Source of the DNA: Streptomyces canus
GTDB taxonomy: Bacteria > Actinomycetota > Actinomycetes > Streptomycetales > Streptomycetaceae
DNA: 64,000 bases
NCBI RefSeq assembly: GCF_001514145.1
Contig: NZ_KQ948666.1
Coordinates: 140,015 to 204,014 of the forward strand
Reading direction: 5' to 3'
The notes beneath the pieces are model-generated. The model was given only the letters and a program-made list of their open reading frames with translations, was not told where the DNA came from and ran no database searches. Every line of letters begins with the position of its first letter. The first letter of the stretch is position 1. Made by a program: the position numbers and the translations under genes. This document shows, piece after piece, positions 1 through 8,806 of this stretch.

Positions 1-2
1 TC

Positions 3-878
3 GTCGGAGCCGGCCCGGCGGGACTCGCCTGCGCGGTCTCCGCCGCCGAACGCGGCCATGACGTCACGCTGTTCGACGCCGCGAGCGAGATCGGCGGCCA
101 GCTCAACGTGGCCCGCCGGGTCCCCGGCAAGCAGGAGTTCGACGAGACGATCCGCTACTTCCGCCACCAGCTCGACGCCCACGGCGTGGACGTACGGCTG
201 AACACACCCGTGGACGCGGGGGACTTGTCCGCCTACGACGAGGTCGTCGTCGCCACCGGCGTCACCCCGCGCACCCCCGACATCCCGGGCGTCGACCACC
301 CCAGTGTGGTCGGCTACCTCGATGTCCTGCGCGACGGCGCCCCCGTCGGCGACCGGGTGGCGATCCTCGGCGCCGGGGGCATCGGCTTCGACGTCGCCGA
401 GTTCCTCACCGACGGCGGCGACAAGGCGCACGAGAACCCAGAGACGTACTTCCGCCAGTGGGGCGTCGACATGGACTACACGGCACCCGGCGGACTCGCG
501 GCCCCCGAACGCCCTGCCCCGCCGCGCACCGTGCACCTCCTCCAGCGCAAGACCAGCAAGGTCGGCGCCGGGCTCGGCAAGACCACCGGCTGGATCCACC
601 GCACCGAGCTCAAGCACCGGGGCGTCACCATGGTCCCGGGTGTGCGCTACGACCGTATCGACGACGCCGGACTGCATGTCACCGTCGGCGAGGAGAGCAC
701 GGTCCTGGAGGTCGACACCGTCGTGCTGTGCACCGGGCAGGATCCGCGCCGGGACCTGTACGAGGAGCTCGTCGCCGCGGGCCGCAGCGCGCACCTGATC
801 GGCGGGGCCGACGTGGCCGCCGAGCTGGACGCCAAGCGGGCGATCAAGCAGGGCACCGAGGTCGCGGCCGCCCTCTAG
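3..878 (+). CDS. fadH: 2,4-dienoyl-CoA reductase (FadH-type), C-terminal part, 5' end outside window
   Basis: The frame is open from base 3 and gives 291 residues to the stop at 878. It begins in a GAGPAG dinucleotide-binding loop (FAD Rossmann fold) and has a second glycine-rich loop, AILGAGGIG, near residue 120, expected to bind NADPH. This order matches the C-terminal half of FadH-type NADPH-dependent 2,4-dienoyl-CoA reductases, which remove double bonds during oxidation of unsaturated fatty acids. The N-terminal FMN barrel with its 4Fe-4S cluster would lie upstream of the window. A related OYE-like flavoenzyme with the same architecture cannot be excluded because that barrel is not visible. 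Confidence 0.85.
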   Translation, partial: VGAGPAGLACAVSAAERGHDVTLFDAASEIGGQLNVARRVPGKQEFDETIRYFRHQLDAHGVDVRLNTPVDAGDLSAYDEVVVATGVTPRTPDIPGVDHPSVVGYLDVLRDGAPVGDRVAILGAGGIGFDVAEFLTDGGDKAHENPETYFRQWGVDMDYTAPGGLAAPERPAPPRTVHLLQRKTSKVGAGLGKTTGWIHRTELKHRGVTMVPGVRYDRIDDAGLHVTVGEESTVLEVDTVVLCTGQDPRRDLYEELVAAGRSAHLIGGADVAAELDAKRAIKQGTEVAAAL

Positions 879-900
879 GGGGCGTCCCTAGGATGACTCC

Positions 901-1443
901 ATGTCACTCCCGCACGCGATCCTCACCGCTCTGCTCGAAAGGCCGTCGGCGGGGCTGGACCTGACCCGTCGGTTCGACAGGTCGATCGGCTACTTCTGGT
1001 CGGCCTCGCATCAGCAGATCTATCGCGAGCTGGGAAAACTGGAGGCCGAGGGCCTGATCCGGGCCCTGCCCGCGGCCCAGCCGACCCGCGGGCAGAAGAA
1101 GAGCTACGAGGTCCTGCCCGCGGGCCGCGCCGAACTCGAACGCTGGACGGCCGCGGCGCAGGACCCCAAGCCGCACCGGGACACGCTGCTGCTGCGGCTG
1201 CGCGCGGCTGCCGTCGTCGGCACGGAGGGCCTCGAAGCCGACCTGCGACGCCATCTCGACCTGCACCGGCGCCAGTTGGCCGAGTACGAGGAGATCGAGA
1301 AGCGCGACTTCCCGCTCGGGAACGACAGCGCGCAGGCCAGGCTTCAGCACCTGGTCCTGCGCGCGGGCATCGAGCTGGAGACCTTCTGGACGCAGTGGCT
1401 CACCGAGGCACTGGAGGAGTTCGCCGGACTCCCGGACAGCTGA
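901..1443 (+). CDS. PadR family transcriptional regulator
   Basis: A 180-residue cytoplasmic DNA-binding protein. The N-terminal 90 residues form a PadR-type winged helix (Leu-Leu-Glu at the start, then YFWSASHQQIYREL and a beta-wing ending at KKSYEVLPAG). The rest is the helical Vir-type dimerisation tail, with HRRQLAEYEEIEKR as the likely coiled segment. It starts 22 nt after the reductase stop, so the two are probably co-transcribed or recently juxtaposed. PadR proteins usually repress genes for phenolic stress or efflux. No effector can be inferred from sequence. Confidence 0.85.
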   Translation: MSLPHAILTALLERPSAGLDLTRRFDRSIGYFWSASHQQIYRELGKLEAEGLIRALPAAQPTRGQKKSYEVLPAGRAELERWTAAAQDPKPHRDTLLLRLRAAAVVGTEGLEADLRRHLDLHRRQLAEYEEIEKRDFPLGNDSAQARLQHLVLRAGIELETFWTQWLTEALEEFAGLPDS

Positions 1444-1471
1444 AGGTTTCCAGGGGCGTACGGCCCCGCTC

Positions 1472-2023
1472 TCAGAGGCGGTACGGCCGCGACCGGCGAC
1501 GCAGGAACCAGACCGTGGCCACCCCGCCGACCGCCACCAGGCCGCCGCCGACTGCCAGCGTCAGGGTGCCGTAGTCCTTGGTGGCGCCGCCCAGACCGCC
1601 CATGACCCCGCGGGACGGGGAGGCCGTGGCCGTCGCCGAGATCGTGGGCGTCGCGGCCCCCGAGACGATGATCGACTGGGTGCCCGCGGTGCTGTTGTTG
1701 AAGGCGCACCTCACGATGACGGTGTACGTCCCGGGGCTCACGCTCGACCAGGCCGCGGACTGCAGCGAAGTGGTTCCCGACAGGGCCACCTGGCGGCCCT
1801 GGCTGAAGCTCGCCTGGCTGCTGGTGAGCAGCGAGGCGGTGCCCCAGCCGCCGGTGGGCGCGGTGCGGGAGCATGCCGTGGTCGTGACGGAGACCGTGGA
1901 TCCGGAGGTGCTCACGGAGATGCCCGGCGCGGCGGCGGCCGGCCCGGCGGTCAGGGCGAGCGGCAGCGCGGCGACGGCCGCGACGGTCAGGCCGGAGCGG
2001 AGAAGTAGCTGAGTAGTGCGCAT
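1472..2023 (-). CDS. secreted, C-terminally membrane-anchored small protein
   Basis: A 183-residue protein of unknown function. It has a clear Sec signal peptide (MRTTQ, then a hydrophobic stretch ending AAAA near residue 33), a Ser/Thr-rich beta-type extracellular part with two cysteines that could form a disulfide, a low-complexity stalk, and one C-terminal transmembrane segment of about 22 residues followed by RRRSRPYRL. That ending gives an N-out, C-in topology. There is no LPXTG, so sortase anchoring is not indicated. A ribosome-binding site (GGAGGG) stands before the ATG. It faces the PadR gene convergently, with 28 nt between them. Confidence 0.7.
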   Translation of the reverse strand: MRTTQLLLRSGLTVAAVAALPLALTAGPAAAAPGISVSTSGSTVSVTTTACSRTAPTGGWGTASLLTSSQASFSQGRQVALSGTTSLQSAAWSSVSPGTYTVIVRCAFNNSTAGTQSIIVSGAATPTISATATASPSRGVMGGLGGATKDYGTLTLAVGGGLVAVGGVATVWFLRRRSRPYRL

Positions 2024-2190
2024 GGACTGCCCTCCGGCGGCACGGTTGGCGGTACATCCGTGGCGCCGCCGAGGTGGGGGAAGGGCCGTGCTGCCTCAGG
2101 GAGAGCCAACGTGCAGACGGGCCGGCCCGCATGCGGTGCGCCGCCGGGCAGGTGACGGGTTCCCTCGTCCGGCGCAGGCGTGAGGAGCCG

Positions 2191-3177
2191 TCACCGGTCC
2201 GTGGCGGTGCCCGTCGTCACCGTCCTTTCCGTCGACAGCCCGCCCCAGGTGCCGTCGGGCAGCCGCGCCCGGATCCGCACCCGGTGGCTCTCCCCGGCCT
2301 CGCGTCCCAGGTAGAAGCTGTACGTCGCCCTGCCGCGCGGCGGCGTCCCGCCGAACACGAGCGAGGTGGCCGCCCTGCCGTCGAGGTGGACCTGGTACTC
2401 CGTGACGACACCGTCGGTCTCGGGCGGCACCCAGGCCAGGTCGAGGTAGTACGCGCCGTCGGCCTCCCGCCGCGTGGTCGCACGGACGTCCGTCGGCGCG
2501 GTGCCCCGGCCGTCGTCGCTGCCCGGCGTGGTCAGACGGACGCTGTCCCCGGCCGGCGAGAGGTTGTCGGCGGCGTCCCGGGCCCGGACGGTGAAGGAGT
2601 AGCGGGTGCCTGGACGCAGCCCGGTGACCACGGCCGCCGTCTGGTTCCCGCCCACACTGTGGATCTTCGTATCGCCCTGATAGATGTCGTACGACACCAC
2701 GTCCCGGTCGTCCGCCGAGGCGGCCCACGTCACCTGGACGGCACGGCTGCCCGCCGTCCGGCCCCGCAGCCCGCCCGGGCGTGTCGGGGCCGAACGGTCC
2801 GCCGCCGCGGCCGCCGGAGTCGTCGCCCGCACCTCCCGGCTGGGTGGGCCGAGCCGCCCCTCCGTGTCGCGGGCCCGCACGCTGAAGACATACGGGGTGG
2901 CGGGCCTGAGCCTGGTGACATCCACCATGTGCTGTGAACCCGGCACATCCTCGACCCTCGTGGGGCCGCGATATACCTCGTAGCCTTCGATGCCCGCCAC
3001 GGAGGACACGGCGTTCCACATCACGTGCACGCTGGTCGCGCTGCCCGCGGCGGCGGTGACACCCACGGGCGCGGCGGGCAGCCGGCCGCTGTCGTTGTCG
3101 GCCCCGCCCCAGGCGCAGGAGGTGAGCAGCGCGAGCAGTGCGCAGAGCAGCGCGGAACGTCGTAGGAGAACGGGCAT
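2191..3177 (-). CDS. lipoprotein with three fibronectin type III domains
   Basis: A 328-residue exported protein. The signal peptide ends in a lipobox (LLTSCAW, Cys at residue 21), so lipidation and membrane anchoring are predicted. Three FnIII modules follow at roughly residues 36-125, 135-225 and 230-325. They show the repeated P-VTA, W-A-D and YD-Y signatures and a Y-F-V-RA-D strand. FnIII repeats in actinomycete extracellular proteins commonly space catalytic or binding modules, but no catalytic domain is present here. The role is likely adhesion or scaffolding. The neighbouring gene is a secreted chitosanase, which fits an extracellular polysaccharide context but does not prove a link. 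Confidence 0.75.
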   Translation of the reverse strand: MPVLLRRSALLCALLALLTSCAWGGADNDSGRLPAAPVGVTAAAGSATSVHVMWNAVSSVAGIEGYEVYRGPTRVEDVPGSQHMVDVTRLRPATPYVFSVRARDTEGRLGPPSREVRATTPAAAAADRSAPTRPGGLRGRTAGSRAVQVTWAASADDRDVVSYDIYQGDTKIHSVGGNQTAAVVTGLRPGTRYSFTVRARDAADNLSPAGDSVRLTTPGSDDGRGTAPTDVRATTRREADGAYYLDLAWVPPETDGVVTEYQVHLDGRAATSLVFGGTPPRGRATYSFYLGREAGESHRVRIRARLPDGTWGGLSTERTVTTGTATDR

Positions 3178-3525
3178 GTCGCTGTCTCCCCGGTGAGGGC
3201 ATCACTGCAATGGTCCGGACCAATATGGCGCCGCGGTGTGTTCGTATCAAGAGGGCGGACTCTGCGGGCCGGGCTCGGCAGGGTTACGTATGCTGAGGGT
3301 CTTCACGGCCGAACTCTCCATGAGTAAAGGGGAGTTCGCGCTGGTGGCGCGGGCTGCTGTCGTCGCTGTCCCCGCGCCGGTGCGGGTGGCCGGGAGGCCC
3401 GGGTTCGTCGAGAGCTCGGGCTCCCGGTCCTGCCCCGTCCGGACCCCTACGGTGGCCGCATCGCTGAGACGGCATCAGATTGGGCGGAGTGCTCGTCGAT
3501 GCCTCCAAGGAGAGGGTCCCTTATC
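3178..3525. other. 348-bp divergent intergenic region
   Basis: Lies between the divergently transcribed lipoprotein gene and the chitosanase gene. I see no coding sequence with normal codon bias and no strong palindrome. It should carry both promoters. The only clear element is the AAGGAG Shine-Dalgarno at about 3506-3511, which fixes the chitosanase start. Confidence 0.5.
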
Positions 3526-4224
3526 GTGCGTGTCCAGTCGCTGACGCTGGCCGCGGCAAGTGCCGCTCTGCTCGCCCCGACGACGTCCCCCACCACGGAG
3601 TTCGCCGCCGTCCGGACGGAGCCGGCGGTGCGGCGCGAGGGTAGCGTCGAGGCCGCCGACCTGCTGGCCAGGGTGCGGGAGTGCGCCCCCGTCTCACGCG
3701 GCCGCTACCGCAGTGACGACGGCTCGGCCGCGACCATCCCGGTCTGCGGCACCCGTCAGGCCGTCTTCTGGAAGGCCGACATGGACATCGACTGCGACGG
3801 CCGGCCCGGCAGCCACTGCAACCGTCGCACCGACCCGCAGTTCTCCGACGCCACCGCCTATCAGCAGTCCGACGGCCGCTACCTGAGCGCCGAAACCCTG
3901 CCGTACATCGTGGTGCCGGCCGCGAGCGGGATCTGGGACTACCGCGAGCACGGGGTGCGCGGCGGCGCGGTCGCGGCCGTCGTGTACGGGGACCGGGTGC
4001 AGTACGCCGTCGTCGGGGACGTGGGCCCGGACCACATCATCGGCGAGGCGTCCTACGCCACCGCGAAGGCCCTCGGGATCCGTGCCGATCCGCACGGCGG
4101 CGGAGCGCCCTCCGGCGTCACCTACATCGTCTTCAAGGACGCGCAGGTGAAGCCGATCGAGGATCATGCCGCCGCCGTCGCGACGGGGGAGCGGCTGGCG
4201 AGACTGTTCGTAGGGGCGAAATGA
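3526..4224 (+). CDS. secreted chitosanase, glycoside hydrolase family 75
   Basis: A 232-residue exported enzyme expected to hydrolyse beta-1,4 bonds in chitosan. I chose the GTG at 3526 because AAGGAGAGGG lies about 10 nt upstream, whereas an in-frame ATG at 3499 has none. The signal peptide is short and ends near residue 25. The catalytic core contains FWKADMDIDCDG near residue 82, with paired cysteines and acidic residues, then the AVVGDVGP and GEASYATAKALGI motifs seen in GH75 enzymes. The length is normal for the family. The next gene is convergent after only 15 nt. Confidence 0.85.
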   Translation: MRVQSLTLAAASAALLAPTTSPTTEFAAVRTEPAVRREGSVEAADLLARVRECAPVSRGRYRSDDGSAATIPVCGTRQAVFWKADMDIDCDGRPGSHCNRRTDPQFSDATAYQQSDGRYLSAETLPYIVVPAASGIWDYREHGVRGGAVAAVVYGDRVQYAVVGDVGPDHIIGEASYATAKALGIRADPHGGGAPSGVTYIVFKDAQVKPIEDHAAAVATGERLARLFVGAK

Positions 4225-4239
4225 CGCGCGTCGAATCCG

Positions 4240-5001
4240 TCAGACCGCCGACCAGCCGTCGTCCACGGGCAGGACCACGCCGTTGATGTTGCTCGCCGCG
4301 TCCGAGGCGAGGAACACGATCGCGGCGGCCTGCTCCTCGGGCTCGGCCAAGCGGCCGGCATTGACGAAGTGCGGGCCGAGCGCCGCCGGGCCGTGGGCCT
4401 CCTGGTCGGCGTCCACGACGATGGAGGTCGCGGTACCGCCCGGTGCGATGGCGTTCGCACGGATCCCCTGCTTGCGGTACATCACCGCGAGGTTCTTCGT
4501 CAGACCCACCACGCCGTGCTTCGAGGCGGTGTAGGCGGCGCCCGCCGTGCTGCCGCGCAGGCCCGCCTCGGAGGCGGTGTTCACGATCGCGCCCCTGCCC
4601 GCCGCCAGCATGTGCGGGAGCACGGCCCGGGTGAGCAGGAAGGGCGCGGTCAGGTTGACCCGGATGACCCGCTCCCACTCCGCGTCGCTCACATCCGCGA
4701 GCGCCGACATCCGGTCCATGATCCCGGCGTTGTTCACCAGGACGTCCACGCCGCCGAACCGCTCCACGGCGGTTCGCGTCACCTGGTCCACCACGGTCTG
4801 CTCGCTGAGGTCGCCCGTGACGGCGACCGCGGTGCCGCCCGCCTCGCCGATCTCCTTGACGACCGTCTCCGCGGCCACGGCGTTGAGGTCCGCGACCAGG
4901 ACCCGGGCGCCCCGTGCGGCGAAGGCCAGGGCTGTCGCGCGCCCGATGCCCGAACCCGCTCCGGTGACGATGACGCCGCGTCCCTCGAATTCCCCGCCCA
5001 T
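4240..5001 (-). CDS. SDR family oxidoreductase
   Basis: A 253-residue classical short-chain dehydrogenase. It has the cofactor loop TGAGSGIG (residues 12-19), an acidic residue after beta-2 (VADLN) suggesting NAD preference, NNAG near residue 91, a catalytic Ser in NTASEAG, and YTASK near residue 156. The C-terminus ends in the usual VDDGWSAV strand. The substrate is unknown; 3-oxoacyl or alcohol substrates are typical. It stands alone between the chitosanase gene and the dha operon, so context gives little help. Confidence 0.85.
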   Translation of the reverse strand: MGGEFEGRGVIVTGAGSGIGRATALAFAARGARVLVADLNAVAAETVVKEIGEAGGTAVAVTGDLSEQTVVDQVTRTAVERFGGVDVLVNNAGIMDRMSALADVSDAEWERVIRVNLTAPFLLTRAVLPHMLAAGRGAIVNTASEAGLRGSTAGAAYTASKHGVVGLTKNLAVMYRKQGIRANAIAPGGTATSIVVDADQEAHGPAALGPHFVNAGRLAEPEEQAAAIVFLASDAASNINGVVLPVDDGWSAV

Positions 5002-5304
5002 GGGGTGCTCCCGTCGGTCAGTGCCCGGTCCCGCACGGGCGCTCCGCCCTGCGCTGTCGCCACCCTACGACTGGTGCACGGACGCGTGATCACGTTACTT
5101 TCCCAGCAAGGAGAGAGCGGGCGACCTGGTGCGCCTCACCAGCCAGACGACGCGCAGGCCCGGCTCGGTGCGACCCGCGCCCTGGCCGACCGCGCCCGAC
5201 TCCCCGCCGACACGGGCACCGAGCGTGCGACGGCGGAGACCGAGCTGGTGGAGACCCTGCGCTCGGCCCTCGCCGTCGCGGCGGGAGGGGTCGGACAGGG
5301 GCTG
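5002..5304. other. 303-bp gap without a recognised gene
   Basis: Lies between the SDR start and the dhaM stop. One plus-strand frame (about 5125-5300) encodes a helical stretch with fairly normal composition (LGATRALADRAR, then TELVETLRSALAVAAGG). It has no start in context and no stop before dhaM on the other strand. It may be a relic, but I cannot name a family. The promoter of the SDR gene should lie just beyond 5001. Confidence 0.35.
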
Positions 5305-5715
5305 TCACACCTTCCGGTAGCTGTACGCCTCCGCGGCGGCCGCCTCCACCGCCGCGAGGTCCGCTCCCGTCGCCGCCGTGACGACCGCGGCCACCGCCCC
5401 CTCGACGAACGGAGCGTCCACCAGGTGGGTGCCGTCCGGGAGCTCGTCGCCCTCCGCCAGCAGCGCCTTGACCGTGAGCACCGCGCTGCCGAGGTCGGCC
5501 AGAACGGCGATCCCGGCTCCCCGGTCCACGGCCGCGGCGGCGCCGGCGATCAGCTCCGCACTCGTACCGAGCCCGCCGCCCTCGGTGCCCCCGGCCGCGG
5601 CAACGGGCACCTCCGCGCCACCGCCCGCGAGCCCCTTCGCCAGCTCCGCGACGGACGCGGCGACCTCCGCGCTGTGCGACACCAGCACGATTCCGACCAG
5701 CTTTCCATCACTCAC
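5305..5715 (-). CDS. dhaM: PTS-dependent dihydroxyacetone kinase, phosphotransferase subunit DhaM
   Basis: A 136-residue EIIA-mannose-like protein that passes phosphate from HPr to ADP bound on DhaL. The phospho-acceptor histidine is in GIVLVSHSAEVA near residue 14, and GTSAELI and LADLGSAVLTVKALL follow as in DhaM. Only the EIIA domain is present. The HPr and EI-like extensions of enterobacterial DhaM are absent, as is usual in actinomycetes. Its start overlaps the end of dhaL by 8 nt, so it is the third gene of a dhaK-dhaL-dhaM operon. Confidence 0.9.
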   Translation of the reverse strand: MSDGKLVGIVLVSHSAEVAASVAELAKGLAGGGAEVPVAAAGGTEGGGLGTSAELIAGAAAAVDRGAGIAVLADLGSAVLTVKALLAEGDELPDGTHLVDAPFVEGAVAAVVTAATGADLAAVEAAAAEAYSYRKV

Positions 5716-6307
5716 CTGCGGCCTCCGCGAGCGCGGCGATCAAGAGGGCGGCCGAGGTCGCGCCCGGATCCTGGTGTCCGATGCTGCGCTCGCCCAGATA
5801 ACTCGCCCTCCCCTTTCGGGCCTGCAACGGCGTGGTGGCCAGGGCTCCCTGCTCGGCGGCCGTCCGGGCCGCGGCGAAGCCGGTACCGAGCGCGTCGACG
5901 GCCGGCACCAGCGTGTCGATCATGGTCTTGTCGCCCGGCGCGGCCCCGCCCAGTGTCATGACCGCCTCCACCCCCGCCCGCAGCGCCTCGGCGAGCTGTT
6001 CCTCACCGACCTCGCCGGCGTCGCCGAGTGCCTTGCCGGTCCGTCGCAGCAGGGTCCCGTACAGCGGTCCCGAAGCGCCACCGACCGTCGAGATGAGCTG
6101 CCGTCCGGCGAGGGTGAGGACCGCCCCCGGGGTGTCCGGGGCCTCCTTGTCCAGGGTCGCGGCCACCGCGGTGAACCCGCGCAGAAGGTTGCTGCCGTGG
6201 TCGGCGTCCCCGATGGGGGAGTCGAGGGCGGTGAGGTGTTCCGCCTCGCGTTCGACGGAGGTGGCGGTCACCGTCATCCAACGGCGGAAGAAGTCGGCGT
6301 CGAGCAC
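5708..6307 (-). CDS. dhaL: dihydroxyacetone kinase ADP-binding subunit DhaL
   Basis: A 199-residue all-helical subunit that holds ADP-Mg as a cofactor, is recharged by DhaM, and phosphorylates dihydroxyacetone bound on DhaK. The Mg-ADP site is visible as IGDADHGSNLLRG near residues 31-43, followed by GGASGPLYGT and the PGDKTMIDTLVPA helix. The length is normal. It lies 36 nt after dhaK and overlaps dhaM, which indicates translational coupling. Together these subunits feed dihydroxyacetone into glycolysis as DHAP. Confidence 0.92.
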   Translation of the reverse strand: MLDADFFRRWMTVTATSVEREAEHLTALDSPIGDADHGSNLLRGFTAVAATLDKEAPDTPGAVLTLAGRQLISTVGGASGPLYGTLLRRTGKALGDAGEVGEEQLAEALRAGVEAVMTLGGAAPGDKTMIDTLVPAVDALGTGFAAARTAAEQGALATTPLQARKGRASYLGERSIGHQDPGATSAALLIAALAEAAGE

Positions 6308-6343
6308 TGGATCTCCTTGCGTGGTCGGTTTGTGATCGCTTGC

Positions 6344-7336
6344 TCACACTCCCCAGCGCAGCCCCGGTGTCTTGACCGGCGCGTCCCACAGCCGCAGCAG
6401 CTCCTCGTCCACCTGGCACAGGGTGACCGAGGCACCGGCCATGTCGAGCGAGGTGACGTAGTTGCCGACCAGGGTGCGGGCGACGGCGACCCCACGGTCG
6501 GCGAGCACCCGCTGCACCTCGGCGTTGAAGCCGTACAGCTCCAGGAGCGGGGTGGCTCCCATGCCGTTGACCAGGACGAGGACGGGATTGCGCGGGCTCA
6601 TGTCGTCCAGGATCGCGTGCACCGAGAAGTCGGCGATCTCCCGCGAGGTCATCATCGCCCGCCGCTCCCGGCCGGGCTCGCCGTGGATGCCGACCCCCAG
6701 CTCCAGCTCGCCGGCCGGCAGATCGAAGGTGGGGCTGCCCTTGGCGGGCGTGGCGCAGGCGCTCAGCGCGACGCCGAAACTCCGGGAGTTCTCGTTGACC
6801 TGCTGGGCGATCGCCTGCACCCGCTCCAATGGCTGTCCCTCCGCTGCCGCGGCGCCCGCGATCTTCTCCACGAACAGCGTGGCGCCGGTGCCCCGCCGAC
6901 CGGCCGTGTAGAGGCTGTCGGTGACCGCCACATCATCGTTGACCAGGACCTTCGCCACCTGAATGCCCTCGTCCTCGGCGAGTTCGGCCGCCATGTCGAA
7001 GTTCAGCACGTCCCCCGTGTAGTTCTTCACGATGAACAGCACACCGGCCCCGCTGTCCACGGCGGCCGCCGCCCGCACCATCTGGTCCGGGACCGGGGAC
7101 GTGAACACCTCGCCCGGGCAGGCCGCGGACAGCATGCCGGGTCCGACAAAACCGCCGTGCAGCGGCTCGTGCCCCGAGCCGCCACCGGAGATCAGGGCGA
7201 CCTGCCCGGCGACGGGAGCGTCCCGCCGTACGATCACACGGTTCTCGACATCCACGGTCAACTCGGGATGGGCGGCCGCCATACCGCGCAGGGCGTCCGC
7301 GACCACGGTTTCCGGGACGTTGATCAGCATCTTCAT
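6344..7336 (-). CDS. dhaK: dihydroxyacetone kinase substrate-binding subunit DhaK
   Basis: A 330-residue subunit that binds dihydroxyacetone covalently as a hemiaminal through a histidine, here in ELGVGIHGEPG near residue 217. Other family marks are ISGGGSGHEPLHGGFVG near residue 50 and FIVKNYTGDVLNFDMA near residue 100. The ATG is preceded by GGAGGAACTC. First gene of the dhaKLM operon, read on the minus strand. No DhaR or DhaQ regulator lies next to it, so control is not evident. Confidence 0.93.
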   Translation of the reverse strand: MKMLINVPETVVADALRGMAAAHPELTVDVENRVIVRRDAPVAGQVALISGGGSGHEPLHGGFVGPGMLSAACPGEVFTSPVPDQMVRAAAAVDSGAGVLFIVKNYTGDVLNFDMAAELAEDEGIQVAKVLVNDDVAVTDSLYTAGRRGTGATLFVEKIAGAAAAEGQPLERVQAIAQQVNENSRSFGVALSACATPAKGSPTFDLPAGELELGVGIHGEPGRERRAMMTSREIADFSVHAILDDMSPRNPVLVLVNGMGATPLLELYGFNAEVQRVLADRGVAVARTLVGNYVTSLDMAGASVTLCQVDEELLRLWDAPVKTPGLRWGV

Positions 7337-7496
7337 GAGTTCCTCCGGGTCAGGATGGCAGATGGGCTCGTCGTCTGCGTTCTAACAGTTCAGAACCAGT
7401 GTGGCCAGTAACCCCCGCCCAGTCGTACCCCCGGGCCCTCCCCCTCGATTCTCGCGGCACGATGCCGTCTCCGCATGCGCCCGGCCGAGCGGCACC

Positions 7497-8768
7497 TCAC
7501 GGCGTGAGCAGTTCCCGGCCCAGCCAGTCGGTGGAGTCGCGGACACCGGGCAGGGCGAAGAAGTAGCCGCCGCCGGTCGGGGAGATGTAGTCGACGAGGG
7601 GTTCGTCGATCAGACGGGTCTGGGTGGCCTCGAACTGGCGCTGTACGTCCTGCTGGTAGGAGCAGAACACCAGGCCCATGTCCAGGTTGCCGACGTCGTC
7701 GATCCCGCGGTCGTAGTTGTAACCCCGGCGCAGGATGCGGGAGTTGTCGGTCCTGCTGGTGCGCGGGTTGGCGAGGCGGATGTGGGCGTCCAGGGGGATC
7801 GCGGTGCCGTGCGGATCGTTGGCATAGCGCGGGACGTCGGTCTCCTTGGATCCGTCGAGCGGGGCGCCGGTGTCCTTGCGGCGGCCGAACATCAGCTCCT
7901 GCTCGGACAGCGAGACCCGGTCCCAGAACTCGACGAGCATCCGGATGACACGGATGACCTGGTAGGAGCCGCCGGTCGCCCAGGCCGGCTCGCCCTGCCC
8001 GGCCCCGACCCACACGAGCCGGTTCATCTCACGGGCCGAGGTCACCTCCGGGTTGGCGATGCCGTCCTTGAAGCCGAGGAGGTTGCGCTGGGCGCCGCTG
8101 GGGCGGGGGACGTTCTGGAAGCCGTCGACGCGCCACTTGATCTGCATCGCGCCACGGGTGTGCTTGGCGATGTCGCGCAGCGCGTGCAGCACCGTGTCCT
8201 GGCGGGCGGCGCAGAGTTGCAGGGACAGGTCGCCGTGGCAGGCGGCCGGGTCCAGGTTGTCGTTGGGGAAGGTCCGCATCGGGGTGAGCCGGAGCGGCTT
8301 CGCCTTCGCGAGGCCGTAGCGGTCGTCGAAGAGCGAGGCTCCGACACCCACGGTGACGGTGAGGGCGTCGGCGGGGACGTCCGGGCCGAGGATGCCGTTG
8401 TCGGAGGGCGGGGCGCCGACGCCGAGGTCGGCGGGGGTGCCGCCGGAGGTGAGGAAGCGGGCGCGCGTCGTCAACGTCTTCAGCAGGTCGGCCAGTTGTG
8501 CGCGGTCGTCGGTGATGACGTCGAAGGAGGCGAAGCTGGCCGCGGCCGGTGCCGGGGTGAGGATGCCCGCCTGGTGGGCGCCGTGGAAGGGCACTTTCGC
8601 GGTGCCGGGGGTGTCCGCGGCCTGTGCCTCGGCCGTGCCGCCGCTCGCGCTCAGGGCGAAGCCGCCGCCGGCCAGTGCCGCGCCCGCGGCCGAGGCACCG
8701 AGGGCCGTCCTCACGAAGGAGCGGCGGCCGGCACCCGAGGGACAGCCTGATGCTTCGGTGGACGGCAT
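7497..8768 (-). CDS. efeB: EfeB, Dyp-type haem peroxidase / deferrochelatase, Tat-exported
   Basis: A 423-residue extracytoplasmic haem enzyme. I start it at the ATG at 8768 (GAAGGGAA upstream) because the longer reading frame only adds out-of-family Arg-rich sequence. Residues 13-45 are a twin-arginine signal (GRRSFVRTAL, then AAGAALAGGG). The Dyp GXXDG motif appears as GFKDG near residue 230, and a proximal-His candidate is in DAHIRLANP near residue 325. In the EfeUOB system this protein oxidises ferrous iron or acts on haem at the cell surface. It follows the efeU-efeO gene by 38 nt on the same strand. Confidence 0.9.
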   Translation of the reverse strand: MPSTEASGCPSGAGRRSFVRTALGASAAGAALAGGGFALSASGGTAEAQAADTPGTAKVPFHGAHQAGILTPAPAAASFASFDVITDDRAQLADLLKTLTTRARFLTSGGTPADLGVGAPPSDNGILGPDVPADALTVTVGVGASLFDDRYGLAKAKPLRLTPMRTFPNDNLDPAACHGDLSLQLCAARQDTVLHALRDIAKHTRGAMQIKWRVDGFQNVPRPSGAQRNLLGFKDGIANPEVTSAREMNRLVWVGAGQGEPAWATGGSYQVIRVIRMLVEFWDRVSLSEQELMFGRRKDTGAPLDGSKETDVPRYANDPHGTAIPLDAHIRLANPRTSRTDNSRILRRGYNYDRGIDDVGNLDMGLVFCSYQQDVQRQFEATQTRLIDEPLVDYISPTGGGYFFALPGVRDSTDWLGRELLTP

Positions 8769-8806
8769 GGGGTGGTTCCCTTCGGGGCGTTCGTGGTCGT
8801 GGGTCT

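Noticed and set aside
1344..2132. 262-codon minus-strand frame overlapping the small secreted protein gene
   Set aside because: The other minus-strand frame (1472-2023) has a signal peptide, a normal beta-rich body and a membrane anchor. The longer one is Arg/His-rich shadow.
5378..7411. 677-codon plus-strand frame across the dha operon
   Set aside because: It is antisense to dhaK, dhaL and dhaM, which have clear family motifs and overlapping starts. The long frame is a by-product of high GC.
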